The position numbers were made by a program, and so were the translations under genes. Source: Pempheris klunzingeri (taxonomy: Eukaryota > Chordata > Actinopteri > Acropomatiformes > Pempheridae). From it: a DNA stretch of 64,000 bases. Where the stretch lies: contig NC_092028.1 of the NCBI RefSeq assembly GCF_042242105.1, positions 10,463,338 through 10,527,337 on the forward strand, read 5' to 3'. Below are positions 30,533-42,330 of this stretch, in pieces. The notes under the pieces were generated by a model. It saw nothing but the letters and a program-made list of their open reading frames with translations. It had not been told where the DNA came from and did not search any database. Positions within the stretch are counted from its first letter, which is position 1, and every line of letters starts with the position of its first letter.

Positions 30533-30900
30533 CTGGAAACGTAGCAATACAAGGCCCCTCGAAGACTGAAAGGCTGTTTTGTGACAATCCCGCTGCTGTG
30601 GCAGGAAACCCCAGTCTAGAGTCGACTGCTCCGCCGCTTTTCCCTCACCCTTTTGAGTCCAGACAACCCCGACCAGCGGCGGCGAAGTCGGGGGCCCCGT
30701 CACGACACTCACAACCCGGGCCTTTCTTCCGATTTCCCCTTTTTCCTTTTGTCCTCACCTCCAAAAATGATGAGAGCAGAGCACAATCGGGGTGCCTGTG
30801 GGTCCCGTAACCAGTGAGGTCCATACACCCCCGCCCCCTCCCCTCTTGTTCCCTCGCCTCTCTCTCCCTCTTTCACACACCGCTGAGGTGATTCCACCTA
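30533..30900 (-). promoter_or_regulatory. tcf20: candidate tcf20 promoter and non-coding first exon
   Basis: This is the most CpG-containing stretch of the region. On the minus strand two usable donors follow it: CAG|GTATGC (exon end 30533) and GTT|GTGAGT (exon end 30713). TCF20 genes have a non-coding exon 1 upstream of the giant exon. An octamer ATTTGCAT lies upstream at 30989-30996. The transcription start is not determined. Confidence 0.4.
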
Positions 30901-30949
30901 TCTCGAACTAAAATTAAACACATTGCCATCTCACAAGCCTCCGCTAGCG

Positions 30950-33900
30950 CATGAAGATCTCAAACGTCAGTTTCCGTCCTTAAATTGCATTTGCATGCCT
31001 TCATCAGTGGCTCGACCTATTCGCTTTCCTGTTAGACTACTGTGTTTTTTTTTTCTTGCAACAGAAAGACCGCCTTGAAAATGCATACACACTCATATTC
31101 CTGCACCCCCTCCCTCATCTCTCTCCATCACATCCCTCCAACTCCCCTCCCTCTCTGAAGCTTTTGCTATTTCACTGGTTTTCCACCTATTTCTACCATA
31201 AAATCCAATATTATAGTAATATTGCAGACGCAGTTTTTGCATGCACAAGCTTGGCGTTTTTTTTTTTTGATCACAGCCTCCTTTGTTCTTATTTCATCTC
31301 ATGTGAAAATGAATTAGGGGAGCCTAATGAAGGCACCAGGGTACAAAGGCAATACGGAGAGGAGACAGGGTTGAACGGAATGGTAGGTTAAGTCTGAAAT
31401 GAATAAGTCAATAACAGATAAAACACAATCTGTGAGCATTAGAGGAAGATTGCAGTGCAATGGTTGAAGCATTTTAAGTTTATTGTGGTTTACTGATGCT
31501 GAAATGCAGACCCATTGTGCACACAGAGCAGCTATATATGTATTTTTCTTTTTATAATATAATATTTTAATCTTCCATGATATCCATCCATTGGTTAATG
31601 ATTGGCATGACAAGCTCAGAGCATCATCACAACCGGAATAAGAATGCAGGTGCTACGAACAGAATCCTTTTCCCCTAAATGTATTGTGTTGTCTCTGCCT
31701 CAGCTTATCTGCTCTCACACAGGGCCAGTGAGTGCAGTGCAGACCCACTCACACTCTCCTACCATCATAATGATGTGCCCTATGCCCTCCGTCCATGGTG
31801 CTGCACTTCTAATGCACTGCTGCGCGTCATACATGCACACCCTCAAATGCACACACACACACACACACACTCATCACGACATCCATACATACAAAGAAAC
31901 CTCACATGCACATAAAAAAAAAAACCCACACACACACATATGCGCAGTCACACAAATCCAGTCTGAAACGCACAGTGAGCACACAAGCGTACACACCCGT
32001 ATGCAGTCACTCACTTAACCTGTCAATCACAAAAGTAAAATCTCTCTCAGTTTCCAAACAACAGTTCAATACATTTCATTCCCTTGCAGATACACGTCTA
32101 TTTCTATCATAGTTGCCATAGCAACTGCATCACAGAGCCTTAACTGTGGATAATTTTCAGGCTACGTATCTACACTTGCTTTTTACATGTGCGATTTCAC
32201 GCAGACACTCGTGTTCGCTGGTACAAATCTTCAGCCATGAATCGCTTACAAGCAGTTGTGTGCCTGTATTGCCACTAAGTCGAAGTGAAAGAGCTGAGAG
32301 GCGAGATAAAGGGCATTGATACTCTGAGCCAGCGAGTCAGCCAGCCAGGCCTATCCAATCAACAGGAACGCCTGCTGGGATACACACAGACTCTCTCCAT
32401 CACGGACAAGGTCACAAAATCTTCTACAGAGGAGGCTCAAAGCACACAGCTGTAAAGAAAGCGACCGGTTTTGAACACATTGAATGCTCTCCACATTGTT
32501 TTTACACACACCACGCATACACACACATGCGCAATCGTCCACCTTCTCGTCTCCTCTCTTCTATTGTGTTGCCAAAGTTTGATGCTTTTTGCAGAAAATG
32601 CACTGTTGCAACCACAAACTGTAAGTTCAAGTCTGCTGTTCCATCGTAGATACAGAGAAATGATTCTGATTTTCTTCCAAGCAGGTCTTTTTTTTAGTAG
32701 AAATTGTATCTTTCCCATACATTCTTTAATTGCATTGGTAAAAACCTGAATTCCCCTTTGAGATTATTTTGAAAATTCAAAATACGAGATCCTGCACTGA
32801 CACTAGAAAACGTCTCTAAATCTAGCCTTTAAATCATTTATACAATTATTCATATAATATTGATGAAAAACTGTTTTGCGCCTCAAAAGGACTCCTTTCT
32901 TCCTTTATGGGCTGGTCGTCTGTTGTAGAATATCATTGAATAGGTTTGTTGGCTTATATCCACAGTTTTTAATTTAAAATGATAGTAGAATATGACAACT
33001 TCGGTTTCATTTTACTGTATTTTCATTACAGGAAACATCTCAAGGCTGCAATGCATTGTGTGGCTAATGGCTGAGATTGTCACGACTTATGTCCTCTCCA
33101 GCGCGGTATCTGCGTACCGCAATGAAATGTAACGGATCCTTGAATAAATATGAGATTTAAACAATACAGTATGTTGACAACACTATGTATATATAAGCCT
33201 TCACCTTTGCAAAGTCCTGTACGACCCAGCCATGTACACTTGTGAATATACTACAAAAGAGCTGCTGAATGAGACAGCACAGTCTGCTTTTCTATTTTGA
33301 CAGCATTTACTTATACAGAAATCTGAGCAAATATCTGCACTCAATAGCTAAGTCTGTAAGCCCTCACACAAAAATGAATGCATTGCCCTTGAAACGCCAA
33401 AACTAAATGAGGACATTTTGCAGCAACGCAAACACTTACATGAGATTAACTGCGGTATGTTGAATGTGTCTGGGTTTCAACAGAAGGTCCACCATGTCCA
33501 CGGCCCTGAGATGGAAGTAAGTAGGATTTTACTCAAGCAAGTGGATGGGCGACAAAAGCTCAGCTGGAACAAAGTTCTATAACCTGAGTGCATGGAGAGA
33601 GGAACAGTGGATAAGTGCCTGCGCTGTGTGCTCACTGCTCACTGTGAATGCACGCCGCTCTTAAGCGCGATTTTGATGTGAAGATGTGAGGCTGGTTAGC
33701 AGGTTCTTTCTGCTGCTGATTATGCCTGCTGTGGATGAAATAACCAATAATGGCTCCATTTTGGGTGCTGATGCTTTGATAACATTTGTAAGACTCACTT
33801 ATTCCCACAGCAGAACAGTGGTTGTTCTGTGGGAACACGTGTGTGGTGTTAGTTTTATATTATTATTGGTGTTTTTTGTTTTATATGTACACTAATACAC

Positions 33901-34850
33901 ATACTCAATACCACAGGTCACATAATACAGTCATATGCATATGTATAGGTGTAAATAGTTGTGCTTAAAATGTAAAATGCGTGTTGTTAGAATTACTTTG
34001 CTCTTATTTCATAAGACAGTGGGTTAAAAGAAGTTTTCGCTCAACACAAAATACTAGCCTGGACAACATTAGACCCCTGCTGCATCCAATTTATACAGCA
34101 ACAATCAATGACAAAGCAGCAGTGATTTGCAGTTTCCTTGATGACCACATGGAGTCAGAGTCATACAACAAACATGCTGCTGCGATGCTCAGAAGGTGGC
34201 CTCGCATTACAGCAGCGGGCTGAGGAAGATGAAAAACAGCAGAAATCCCAGTTCATCAGTCCCTTTGAAGTGTATGCTTCTAAAGTTATACTTTGGTACA
34301 ATTTCACAGTCTTTGATCCTTTTTCATCTGGAATATTCGACAATATCTCAATTAGTGTCCCACGGACATTAAGCATTGTATCAGTAGAACGGGCATGGCT
34401 TTGATACTACATGGTTGAAAACATAATTCTGGGGACACAGAGAAATGAGATCTTGAACTTTGATTGCTACTAGGTGTGGTGCCCCTCTTACAATCTCAGT
34501 GAAACTCTCCTAGATCAAAGAGCGTGATGAAGCCCAGTTGAAATACACTTGTAACAGCTCCAACTCTAAATCTGTGACCTTAACAGAGTCTGATGATGCA
34601 AAGATGTATTTCCCTCAAAGGGCCATGAGCGCTACATAATCAGTGTTCCCTCTGTCTACCACCATTAGAATGACTGTTCCTAGCAAACGTGATATTTCCC
34701 AAATCTGGCAATCAAACAGCATCAAAACAAGCACTGCATCTGTCCAACTGAAACACAAAAACACACATATACTCACTTCTGTGCGATTCCCTTTGCCTGT
34801 TCCCTAAACATGAGAGTAAAAATGGTTCACAGTACTGTGGGCATCAGTGA
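30950..34850. other. intergenic DNA, no gene recognised
   Basis: Contains (CA)n at 31850-31870, a hairpin at 33802-33835 and AT-rich stretches. No ORF here has coding character. Confidence 0.45.
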
Positions 34851-34939
34851 CCAGCAGGGGCCAGCAGGGAGCGCTCTCTCCAAATGTCCCTCACCACTCT
34901 CCCATAACTCTATCTCACACTGAGGCCGGCTGCCATACT

Positions 34940-35121
34940 CTCCTCGTCGCCTAGCAACCCCAGAACCCTGCCTCCAATCACTACGGATACCGGGAGGGAT
35001 GGAGGGAGGGTGGGAGAGTGTGAAACAAGCAGAGGAGGAGGAGGACGAGGAGGAGGATGAGCGGCTGGTTTATGCATCGGCATCAGCATCCCAAGAAAAC
35101 GGTGTAAAGGTAAAAAGTTGA
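34940..35121 (+). other. promoter-like island with a 40-codon acidic ORF
   Basis: An ATG at 34999 opens a 40-codon frame (MEGGWESVKQ, then a Glu/Asp run, then RLVYASASASQENGVK) ending at TGA 35119-35121. A possible donor AAG|GTAAAA lies at 35110, so the frame could be a first coding exon. An RFX X-box-like GTCGCCTAGCAAC lies about 30 nt upstream. No downstream exon was identified. Confidence 0.25.
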
Positions 35122-35148
35122 TGCAGGGGTTTTAGAGATGGATCATGC

Positions 35149-35166
35149 TGTGTGTGTGTGTGTGTA

Positions 35167-35199
<33 letters not shown>
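35149..35199. repeat. (TG)n(AG)n compound microsatellite
   Basis: TG repeats followed by about 13 AG units, seen directly. Confidence 0.95.
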
Positions 35200-35203
<4 letters not shown>

Positions 35204-36654
35204 GTGTTGAGTGGGAGGGGTGAATCATGGAGCCAACACTCTCAGGGACATATTGAGATCATAATTCAAATCAGCCACATTACATATTGTGAAGTGGAGG
35301 AGAGTGATTACCCCAATTAAGCCCTTTTTGTCTTGAGGGCCCCCTTTGCTGAGCATCCACAGCTCCTGCCCCCCCCCCCCCAGCAGCTCCTCCTGTCCTG
35401 TCTTCTTCCACTCTCACCCACCTTCTCCTGTAGCACATTAAATCTGACGGTGCCATCATCGTCTCCGTCCTGTCCTTGTGACTCGTGGCGGGCCTCCGTG
35501 CTTTATTACTCCACTCTTCCTCAGGGGGGGTCCGTACTCTTCTCTCTGGTGATCTATGTTTCTCTAACACACATGGGGCGTGCTGGCATGCATGTACACG
35601 CAGCACACATGCAAATTCACGGAGGCAAAACTGAGCACACACATGCAGCGTAATCCCACAATGCATCACAAGTCACATCCATTTACACCAGTATGCTGGA
35701 GATGCCACACGTCACACAACAAGCCTATACATTCTAATATTCTGTGTACATGTCATGCACACGGAGCACAAAGAAAACACACCTCACACACGCACATACA
35801 CACTAGTCACTCACAGTCGCAACACACAAGCTTTCACACACTCCTCGTGTGGTACGACAGTGACCCCCCCCCACCCTTGGCGGCTGTCGTGTGGGGATAT
35901 GCCACACAGATAGTCGCATGACAGGGTTTAGTCAGGAAGACTGAGCCATGTTCAGCATCAGGTTGATACACAACAGGAGTCAGTGGCGTTAAAGCCGGCA
36001 GGTTGTTTTCAGCTCCCAATGAATGCTGCGTAAAAAAAATGACATGAGACACTTCACATAAACACTATTTGCAACATAATCCTACGTTTTGTAATGTTTT
36101 TACACATGTGACCTATTTCTGCAGAGTGGAAATATATATATATATACCTGGAGAAAAGAGTTGTCAGCACATTGCAGCCTAAAGCTCCATCAATAAACTG
36201 TTATCGTGATGACTGTACATTTAATTTAACATTTCATTTAATCTCAGCAGGTGAGCAACTGTGCAGCAGTAATACACGTTGCGTGGATAGCATTTAAAAA
36301 AAAAAAAAAAAAGTGGATTACATCTATAAATCTTTACGACAGTAGTACCTGTTTGAGCAACGTTTAAATGCATGTTAAAGGTGCTGACAAGAAAGGGGAT
36401 AACAATAATAATAGTACCAAAAATGATGATTAAGGCAACACATTTTGGCGACTGCTTTTTAAAGATACTCATAGAGAATGCATGGGAAGCATATAGTTGT
36501 ATATACTGTAATATTATATCAAGGTAAGAATATACTACCTATCAGGTCAGACTGACAAAAAGGGAGATGGTGGATTGCGATGATAGCTACATGACAGATT
36601 TCCCTTAATCTTGACAGATGTAAAGCCTCCTAGTCGCAAACACTTTAGGTAAAA

Positions 36655-37015
36655 ATGGAACGCCATGACTCGTGGAAACAGGCTCAACAAAGACCTTTAC
36701 ACACTCCACTTCTTCTCTCTCTTGTCGAAGGATTTGTCATGGACCTCCAGGGATCTCTACATGGTGAGGGTTAACATTATTTTACCTGGTTTAGCGAGTT
36801 AGTGTTAACATAAGCCCTCAAACATATTTTCGAGGGTTATCCATTAACGGTGATGTTTCGAAAGATGTTTTTTGAGGATTTTACAGTCTCACACTAATTG
36901 TTTCTCTCCAGAGGGACGTGGACTAGCTTCGTTGCACCACCAGACAGGTTTTTACCACGGTAGGACAATTAGAGGCAAACAGCTCAGTCAGTCGCAATCA
37001 ATTGGAGATGTGTGA
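36655..37015 (+). other. candidate two-exon small ORF (70 aa)
   Basis: Exon 36655-36763 starts with a good Kozak ATG (A at -3, G at +4) and ends at a GTGAGG donor. A 148-nt intron has the branch-like ACTAATTG and the acceptor TTTCTCTCCAG. Exon 36912-37015 continues in frame to TGA. The product begins MERHDSWKQAQQRPLHTPLL and resembles nothing I know. The splice signals are good, but chance is possible for so short a frame. Confidence 0.2.
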
Positions 37016-37345
37016 GAAAAAAATAGTGTTTCATTTTAGGTGACAACAGAGGAGAGCAGCTGTTAAAATGATACAACTTTTTTTCCCATGTTAACATTTG
37101 ATTTAAATAGATATCTGGTGTTCCTCCAGCCACAGGCATTGATCGACTTCTGCTTTGCCTTGGGTGATGCTCCAAAGTCTTCATGGTAGTCACGCTCAAT
37201 TGGAGATGTGTAGGGGAAAAATGAGTGTTTCATTTCATTTACATTGAGTGGTGCTCCAAAGGCCGTGTGGCAGGGGTGAGCGGTACTCAAATGTCCTTTA
37301 TAATTGTACTTTTTAACATGCCCGTTTAGATGGTTTAACCATCCA
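36991..37345. repeat. imperfect tandem duplication, ~200-bp offset
   Basis: TCAATTGGAGATGTGT followed by an A/G-rich patch and GTGTTTCATTT occurs near 36997 and again near 37196. Similar ACTTTTT..AACATG patches follow near 37075 and 37307. Confidence 0.75.
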
Positions 37346-38107
37346 GCAACCAGCAACACACTCTCCAGAATCAATACCAAAGACTGTCAGTGAGCTGTTA
37401 CCAATGTGTTATTGCAGTTTTCCCTGATCACCATCTTGGATTATGGACGTTATAGCTCCTTATAGCTGTGGACATGCATTCTGCAATTCAGGCTTTGGAT
37501 TTGGTGCTTTAGTGTCTTTCGTTAACTCGCTCCCACATCTTAATAAGTTATCTTTGTTGTTATTCCTTTTACATGTTTATGATTCTAATTTGGGTGGACG
37601 TTAATCTTGTTCTCCTGATATTGTCCTGTCAGAAGTGTTTTCTTACAAAGGGCAGCATTTAACAGTTCAGTGATGTGATAACACGATGGGAGGTAAGCTG
37701 CACTTACACTGTGCCACTAACCATTGATTTGGATTGGAAAATATTAGGTTTTGATAGGCAAATAAATCAAATATAAATACCTGACATACCTTTCCCTTCT
37801 ATCAGTAGTGGGGAGAAACCCCAAAGTTGCTTGAACTACTATTGCAATATTTTGAATATTGCATTCAGCAGTTTATGTTGACTGAAAATGAAGCCATATA
37901 CAATATGTAAAGACATCATGGCAGTTTCACAGAAACTGAATCCACTAATACATAACAAAAGATCATGAAGTTGACATGAAGTCATGTCAGTTTAATAGAT
38001 ATGAATTCAGTATATTGAACATGATTAAATCATCTTCAGTAAAGATGATTCATATATATCTATATGTGCAACTAATACTAAACATATTTTCATGTCAATG
38101 TCATGTC

Positions 38108-38134
38108 GATATGATATGATATGATATGATATGA
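38108..38134. repeat. (ATATG)n pentanucleotide repeat
   Basis: Five near-perfect units inside an AT-rich region containing several CATGATT and GTCATGTCA words. Confidence 0.9.
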
Positions 38135-38369
38135 CATGATTAAACTCTTTGGTTGAACTTGTACAACAACATTCATTTCAAAGTACATCCTGTGCCTCTG
38201 TGTGCTGCCACAGCATCAGACAAACACATCAGCCTTTGAAGAAATCTGTTCCAGGAAGAGTGTCACGTTAATATACGCCTGCAAAACTTTAACTCTGAGC
38301 CACAGAAGAGATGAAGGAGGGAGAGGAGAAGAGGGAGGAAGGCAGGGAGGGAGGGGGAGAACATGTGTA

Positions 38370-38372
<3 letters not shown>

Positions 38373-38401
<29 letters not shown>
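38373..38401. repeat. (TG)n microsatellite
   Basis: About 14 TG units, seen directly. Confidence 0.95.
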
Positions 38402-39119
38402 CAAGAGGGATTGATATAGAAAGAGAGAAAATGCTGGCTGCTGTTGCCGAGGCAACCATCTCTCGCTCCCCTCTCCTCTTTAACCCTTTCTCCTCGGCAC
38501 TTCCTTTTCACCTTCTGTCTTTTACCATTGCAGTGATCTCTCACTTGTTGAGGTCCTATCACTCCATCTGTCCCTCGCTTTATCTCCACACAGCTCTCTG
38601 CTCTCCATCTCTCTCTCTCCATCTCTCTCTCTTTACCTGTCTGTTGCTCTCTCTGCAACACAAAATCTTGATTCGCGAGCTATTTAGTCTCACCTTCAGC
38701 TTGATTATTCATCCTCATATCAGCACACCTGTCATTTTGTCTGCACACGTGCTTTGTTAACTCTGAATCATTCTGTGCAAGAGAACAGCGACAGTTCGTG
38801 CTACGCTGCGTTAAGCAACAAGAGGCAATTATTGCAGGTGCTACTGATGATTTGGGAACTTTAACATTCGGTGCAACAACACGGCCACTGGCATGCAGGA
38901 AAATGAGAGGCTACCCTGGAGGAATAAACGCTGACAATACTGTGTGGTCATTTAGAAGTGTGTGAATGTTTGTGTGTTTGAAATGTTGAACAAATGTTTA
39001 AGTCTGCAGGTGACTGGAGGATATTCAGTTCTTCAGATGTGAAGAAAGGATGCCGTTATTACCTGGTATACTTTCTATAGAACTTGGAGTTAAGCGGTAA
39101 GAAGCAGTGGATTGGACTC

Positions 39120-39592
39120 TTAAAGATGTAGTTTGACATTTTGGAAAAAATATCTGTTTCCTTTCTATGAGTTCGGTGAGAAGACCGACACCTTTCTCAT
39201 ACTTGTACGCTAAAGATCATTCTACACCCAGCAGCAGGTTAGCTTAGCTTAGCATAAAGACTGTAAACAAGGGGAAACAGTTAGCAAGGCTCTGATCAAT
39301 CCCTATCTATCTATATTTAACATGCTGTATGTCGTCTGATTGAAACCACACATAAACCAACAAGTTGAAACATCAATTTGGAGCTTTACAAAGGGTTACA
39401 TGTTGGGTATTTTTTGGCCAGGACGAGCTACTTCCAGGAGTTCCTTTCTTCTCCGGTGACTTCCTGACAACTGCTCTCAACTGTTGATTGTGGCTTCATA
39501 TCGAGTGGTAGAGCGGTATCAGTCATCTCATCTAACTTTAGGACACAAAAGCAAATATGTGTATTTCCGAAAATGCCGAAGAATTCCTCTAA
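39120..39592. mobile_element. teleost-type non-autonomous element with long terminal inverted repeats
   Basis: The left end (TTAAAGATGTAGTTTGACAT..) and the reverse complement of the right end (TTAGAGGAATTCTTCGGCAT..) align over about 75-90 bp, sharing words such as CATTTT, GATGAGA/GTGAGAA and ACTGATACC/ACCGACACC. The interior has CAGCAGGTTAGCTTAGCTTAGCATAAAGACTG-like sequence, a dispersed repeat I recognise from fish genomes. No coding capacity is present, so it is a MITE or foldback-like derivative. Confidence 0.75.
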
Positions 39593-39988
39593 AGCGTGTG
39601 TTGCCCTGATTGGCACACATTTCTAATCTTGAATTTCTGAACTTCAGTCAATATTAAGTCAAACTAGAATTCATAGATGGATTAAAGTTCCCTCCTATGT
39701 CACCATTTGTTATGATGGGCGTCTGCCTGTGCAAAAAAGGACATTTAGAGGTCGGAAAAAAAAACAGAGCCAACAACCATCCTCGGCTCTTGCCAACTTC
39801 CAGCATTTACTCTCTGGCTCCTTGGATGCTGCATCATGAAATAAGCTGCCACCCCCATGAGCCACGATTCTATACGCTTCGTGTGTGTATTGATCACATG
39901 CAGTCTCCCTTCATTGTATAGATCACTGATGCTGTAGTGCTGCTGCGTGATATCAGAGGCTGATATTCCTCCACAAAGAGCTCAGTGC

Positions 39989-39989
<1 letters not shown>

Positions 39990-40019
<30 letters not shown>
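39990..40019. repeat. (AC)n microsatellite
   Basis: About 15 units, seen directly. Confidence 0.95.
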
Positions 40020-40022
<3 letters not shown>

Positions 40023-41044
40023 CAATCACAGTGTCCAGCCAAATCAAATCTCAAGGAGCAGTTTGCTCGCAGTGTGTGTAACCAGCATGTATCACGCACG
40101 TGCATCTGCCTTCTATTGTACCAAATGTGGGAATTAGGTTAAATTAAACAACTCGGCTGCTCTTGTTCGATCTTTTAGACCCTCCGTCTCACAAGCACTG
40201 AAAGGTGAGCTTGAAACTGGTATGTAACAATATTACTGTAAATAATATGCTTTACATTGCTTTGCTGCCTTAGACCCTTTTCCTCTCTGCTTTTTGAAAT
40301 AATATATCCTGTTGCTAGGTAACTGTTAATTGTTAAAGTGAAGGTACTTAAGAAGAAAGAGTAGAAAGAGAAGGGACAGGCGCTGATAGAGAAAAAAAGG
40401 GAGAGAAAAGAGAATGACGGAGCAGTCCTGTAGATGTTGGTGCAACACACACACACACACACATGCACACACACACACATGCATACAAAAAGCTGAGCAA
40501 TATTCTGCAAACAAATGAGTATTCTGAGGTCACAAGTTTCAAGGATAAAGTGAGTTGTATCACTGAAATGGAAGCTTGCTTTATTGAACTTATGGAAGTA
40601 CTGTAGCACCTCCACTGCTGTCATCTGTCCTTTTTACCCCCACTTCTCCCTCCATCCTGCTCCCCCCTCTCATTCTCCATAATCCAGTGAACTCTCATCC
40701 ATAACTCACAGGCCCCTCTTCCTTTTATTACCGTGATGCCCCCCTCCCACCTCCATCACCTCTCCCTCCATCATAATTCATGCTGACACACAATAGAAGG
40801 AGGCATTGGAGAGTGAGGGAGTAAGTGTGGGATAAAGCGTGTTAAAGGGAAGGAGGAGAGAGACAGAGAAGTAGGGAGGCAAAAGGTGTAAAAAAAAAAA
40901 AAAAAAAAGTGTAAGGAAGAGAGTATCAGGTAGAATAGGAGAATAGGAAGGAGTGACAGGGCAAAGCGATGCTGGGAGGGTGACAGAGTCGGTGAGAGGC
41001 AGATAGAGAGCAAAAGTGTTGCCTGTGGCCGGCTGGTGAATTAG

Positions 41045-41233
41045 AGCTGTCCAAGGTTCCGGCCTTCAGATACTCCCATGTCGGGCTTCTTTTCAGACGG
41101 CCACACTCTGCAGCTCTCCAGACTGGAGGACTGCATTTTATTCAGCAGCAAAAACACCAAACGGCAGCGCACTGAGGAATATTTCACATTTAACGTGGTG
41201 TGCAACCTTACACGTGAATCTCTATCTTACTAA
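41045..41233 (+). other. unrecognised short open frame (51 aa from ATG 41078)
   Basis: The frame is open from 41045 to TAA at 41231-41233. From ATG 41078 it reads MSGFFSDGHTLQLSRLED and onward with non-repetitive composition. A CTTCTTTTCAG at 41085-41095 could act as a splice acceptor. The Kozak context is weak and no family is recognised. Confidence 0.15.
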
Positions 41234-41879
41234 TATATCTCATCCTTTTTATTTTTTTCCTCACACCGCTCTCCCTCCATCAATAATTGAATAAGTCTTG
41301 GTTGCCAGTGTGACTGAAAAATTAATGTGAGCTAGGAGTGATGGTGAGGGGGGGGTATGCTGTTCCAGGGATGATGGATGAGGAGGTGGGTGTCATCATA
41401 GCTGGGTGGGGGACAGGCGGGCGGCTGTGTGCAGGTAATGATAAAACGCTCAGAGCAGGTCAGATATTTAGCATGCCAGGTTAGTTAGTTATGGTGTCGT
41501 CCAGCACTCCTAGCATGTTTCGCACCGTTCGACGCTGCAGAGACCGACTGTGTTCGTCCAGTTTGCCCTTGTCAGCAAGTTTGCCGTCATGTCTCTGAAC
41601 TTTCAGGTTTTCCCGGCAGACACGTGTTTCCTAGCTGTGGTCTGTGGGGAGTGCAGGTGAGAGTATGTGCTGGAAGAAGCTCCGCAGAGAGACAGTCCAG
41701 CATCTTCATCTCATTTTCACTATTTTTGGGAGGTAGCTGAAAATGATGGTTTGAGTCCCTAAATGCAACTCTCTCATTCTCATCTGAAAACAATGTCTCC
41801 TCCCCTGTACAGCCTCAGTCCATCATTCCTAAGTCCTCTCAATTCCCTCTTAACCCTTATACCTTTTTTTAGCCATACT

Positions 41880-42330
41880 AGCAGCATGGTTCTAGGCTGA
41901 AATACCTCAACACATGCTGGATGGATTGCCATAAGATTTTGTTCATGTTCCCCTGAGGATGACCTCTAATGACTTTGGGGATATCCTGACATCTCCTTCA
42001 GTGCCATCATCAGGTTGACATTTTTGGTTTATGGTAAAACAACTACAGATAGATATTCAAGGTTCCCAGAGGACATACCATTGTGGCTTTGGTGATCCCT
42101 TAACTTTTGCTCTAATAACGCCACAAACTTTACATTTGTGTTATAGAGTAAAATAGCTCGACAACTACTGGATGGATTGGCATGACATTGGTTTAATAAC
42201 TTTGGTGATCCCCAACGTTTCAAACTTATGACGTTCCCATGAGCCTCAGATGTGCTTAGTGCTAATTAGCAAATGCTAGCATGCTACACTAAGACAGCGA
42301 ACATGGTAACTATTCCAGGGAGTTGCATTA
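41880..42330. mobile_element. dispersed teleost repeat (GGATGGATTGCCATGA family)
   Basis: Contains the recurrent words CTGGATGGATTG..ATGA, GACTTTGGGGATATCC/CTTTGGTGATCCC, CAGGTTGACATTT and GTGCTAATTAGCAAATGCTA, which I recognise as a common high-copy fish repeat. The GGATGGATTG core appears twice (41919 and 42170), showing internal duplication. No protein is encoded. Confidence 0.75.
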
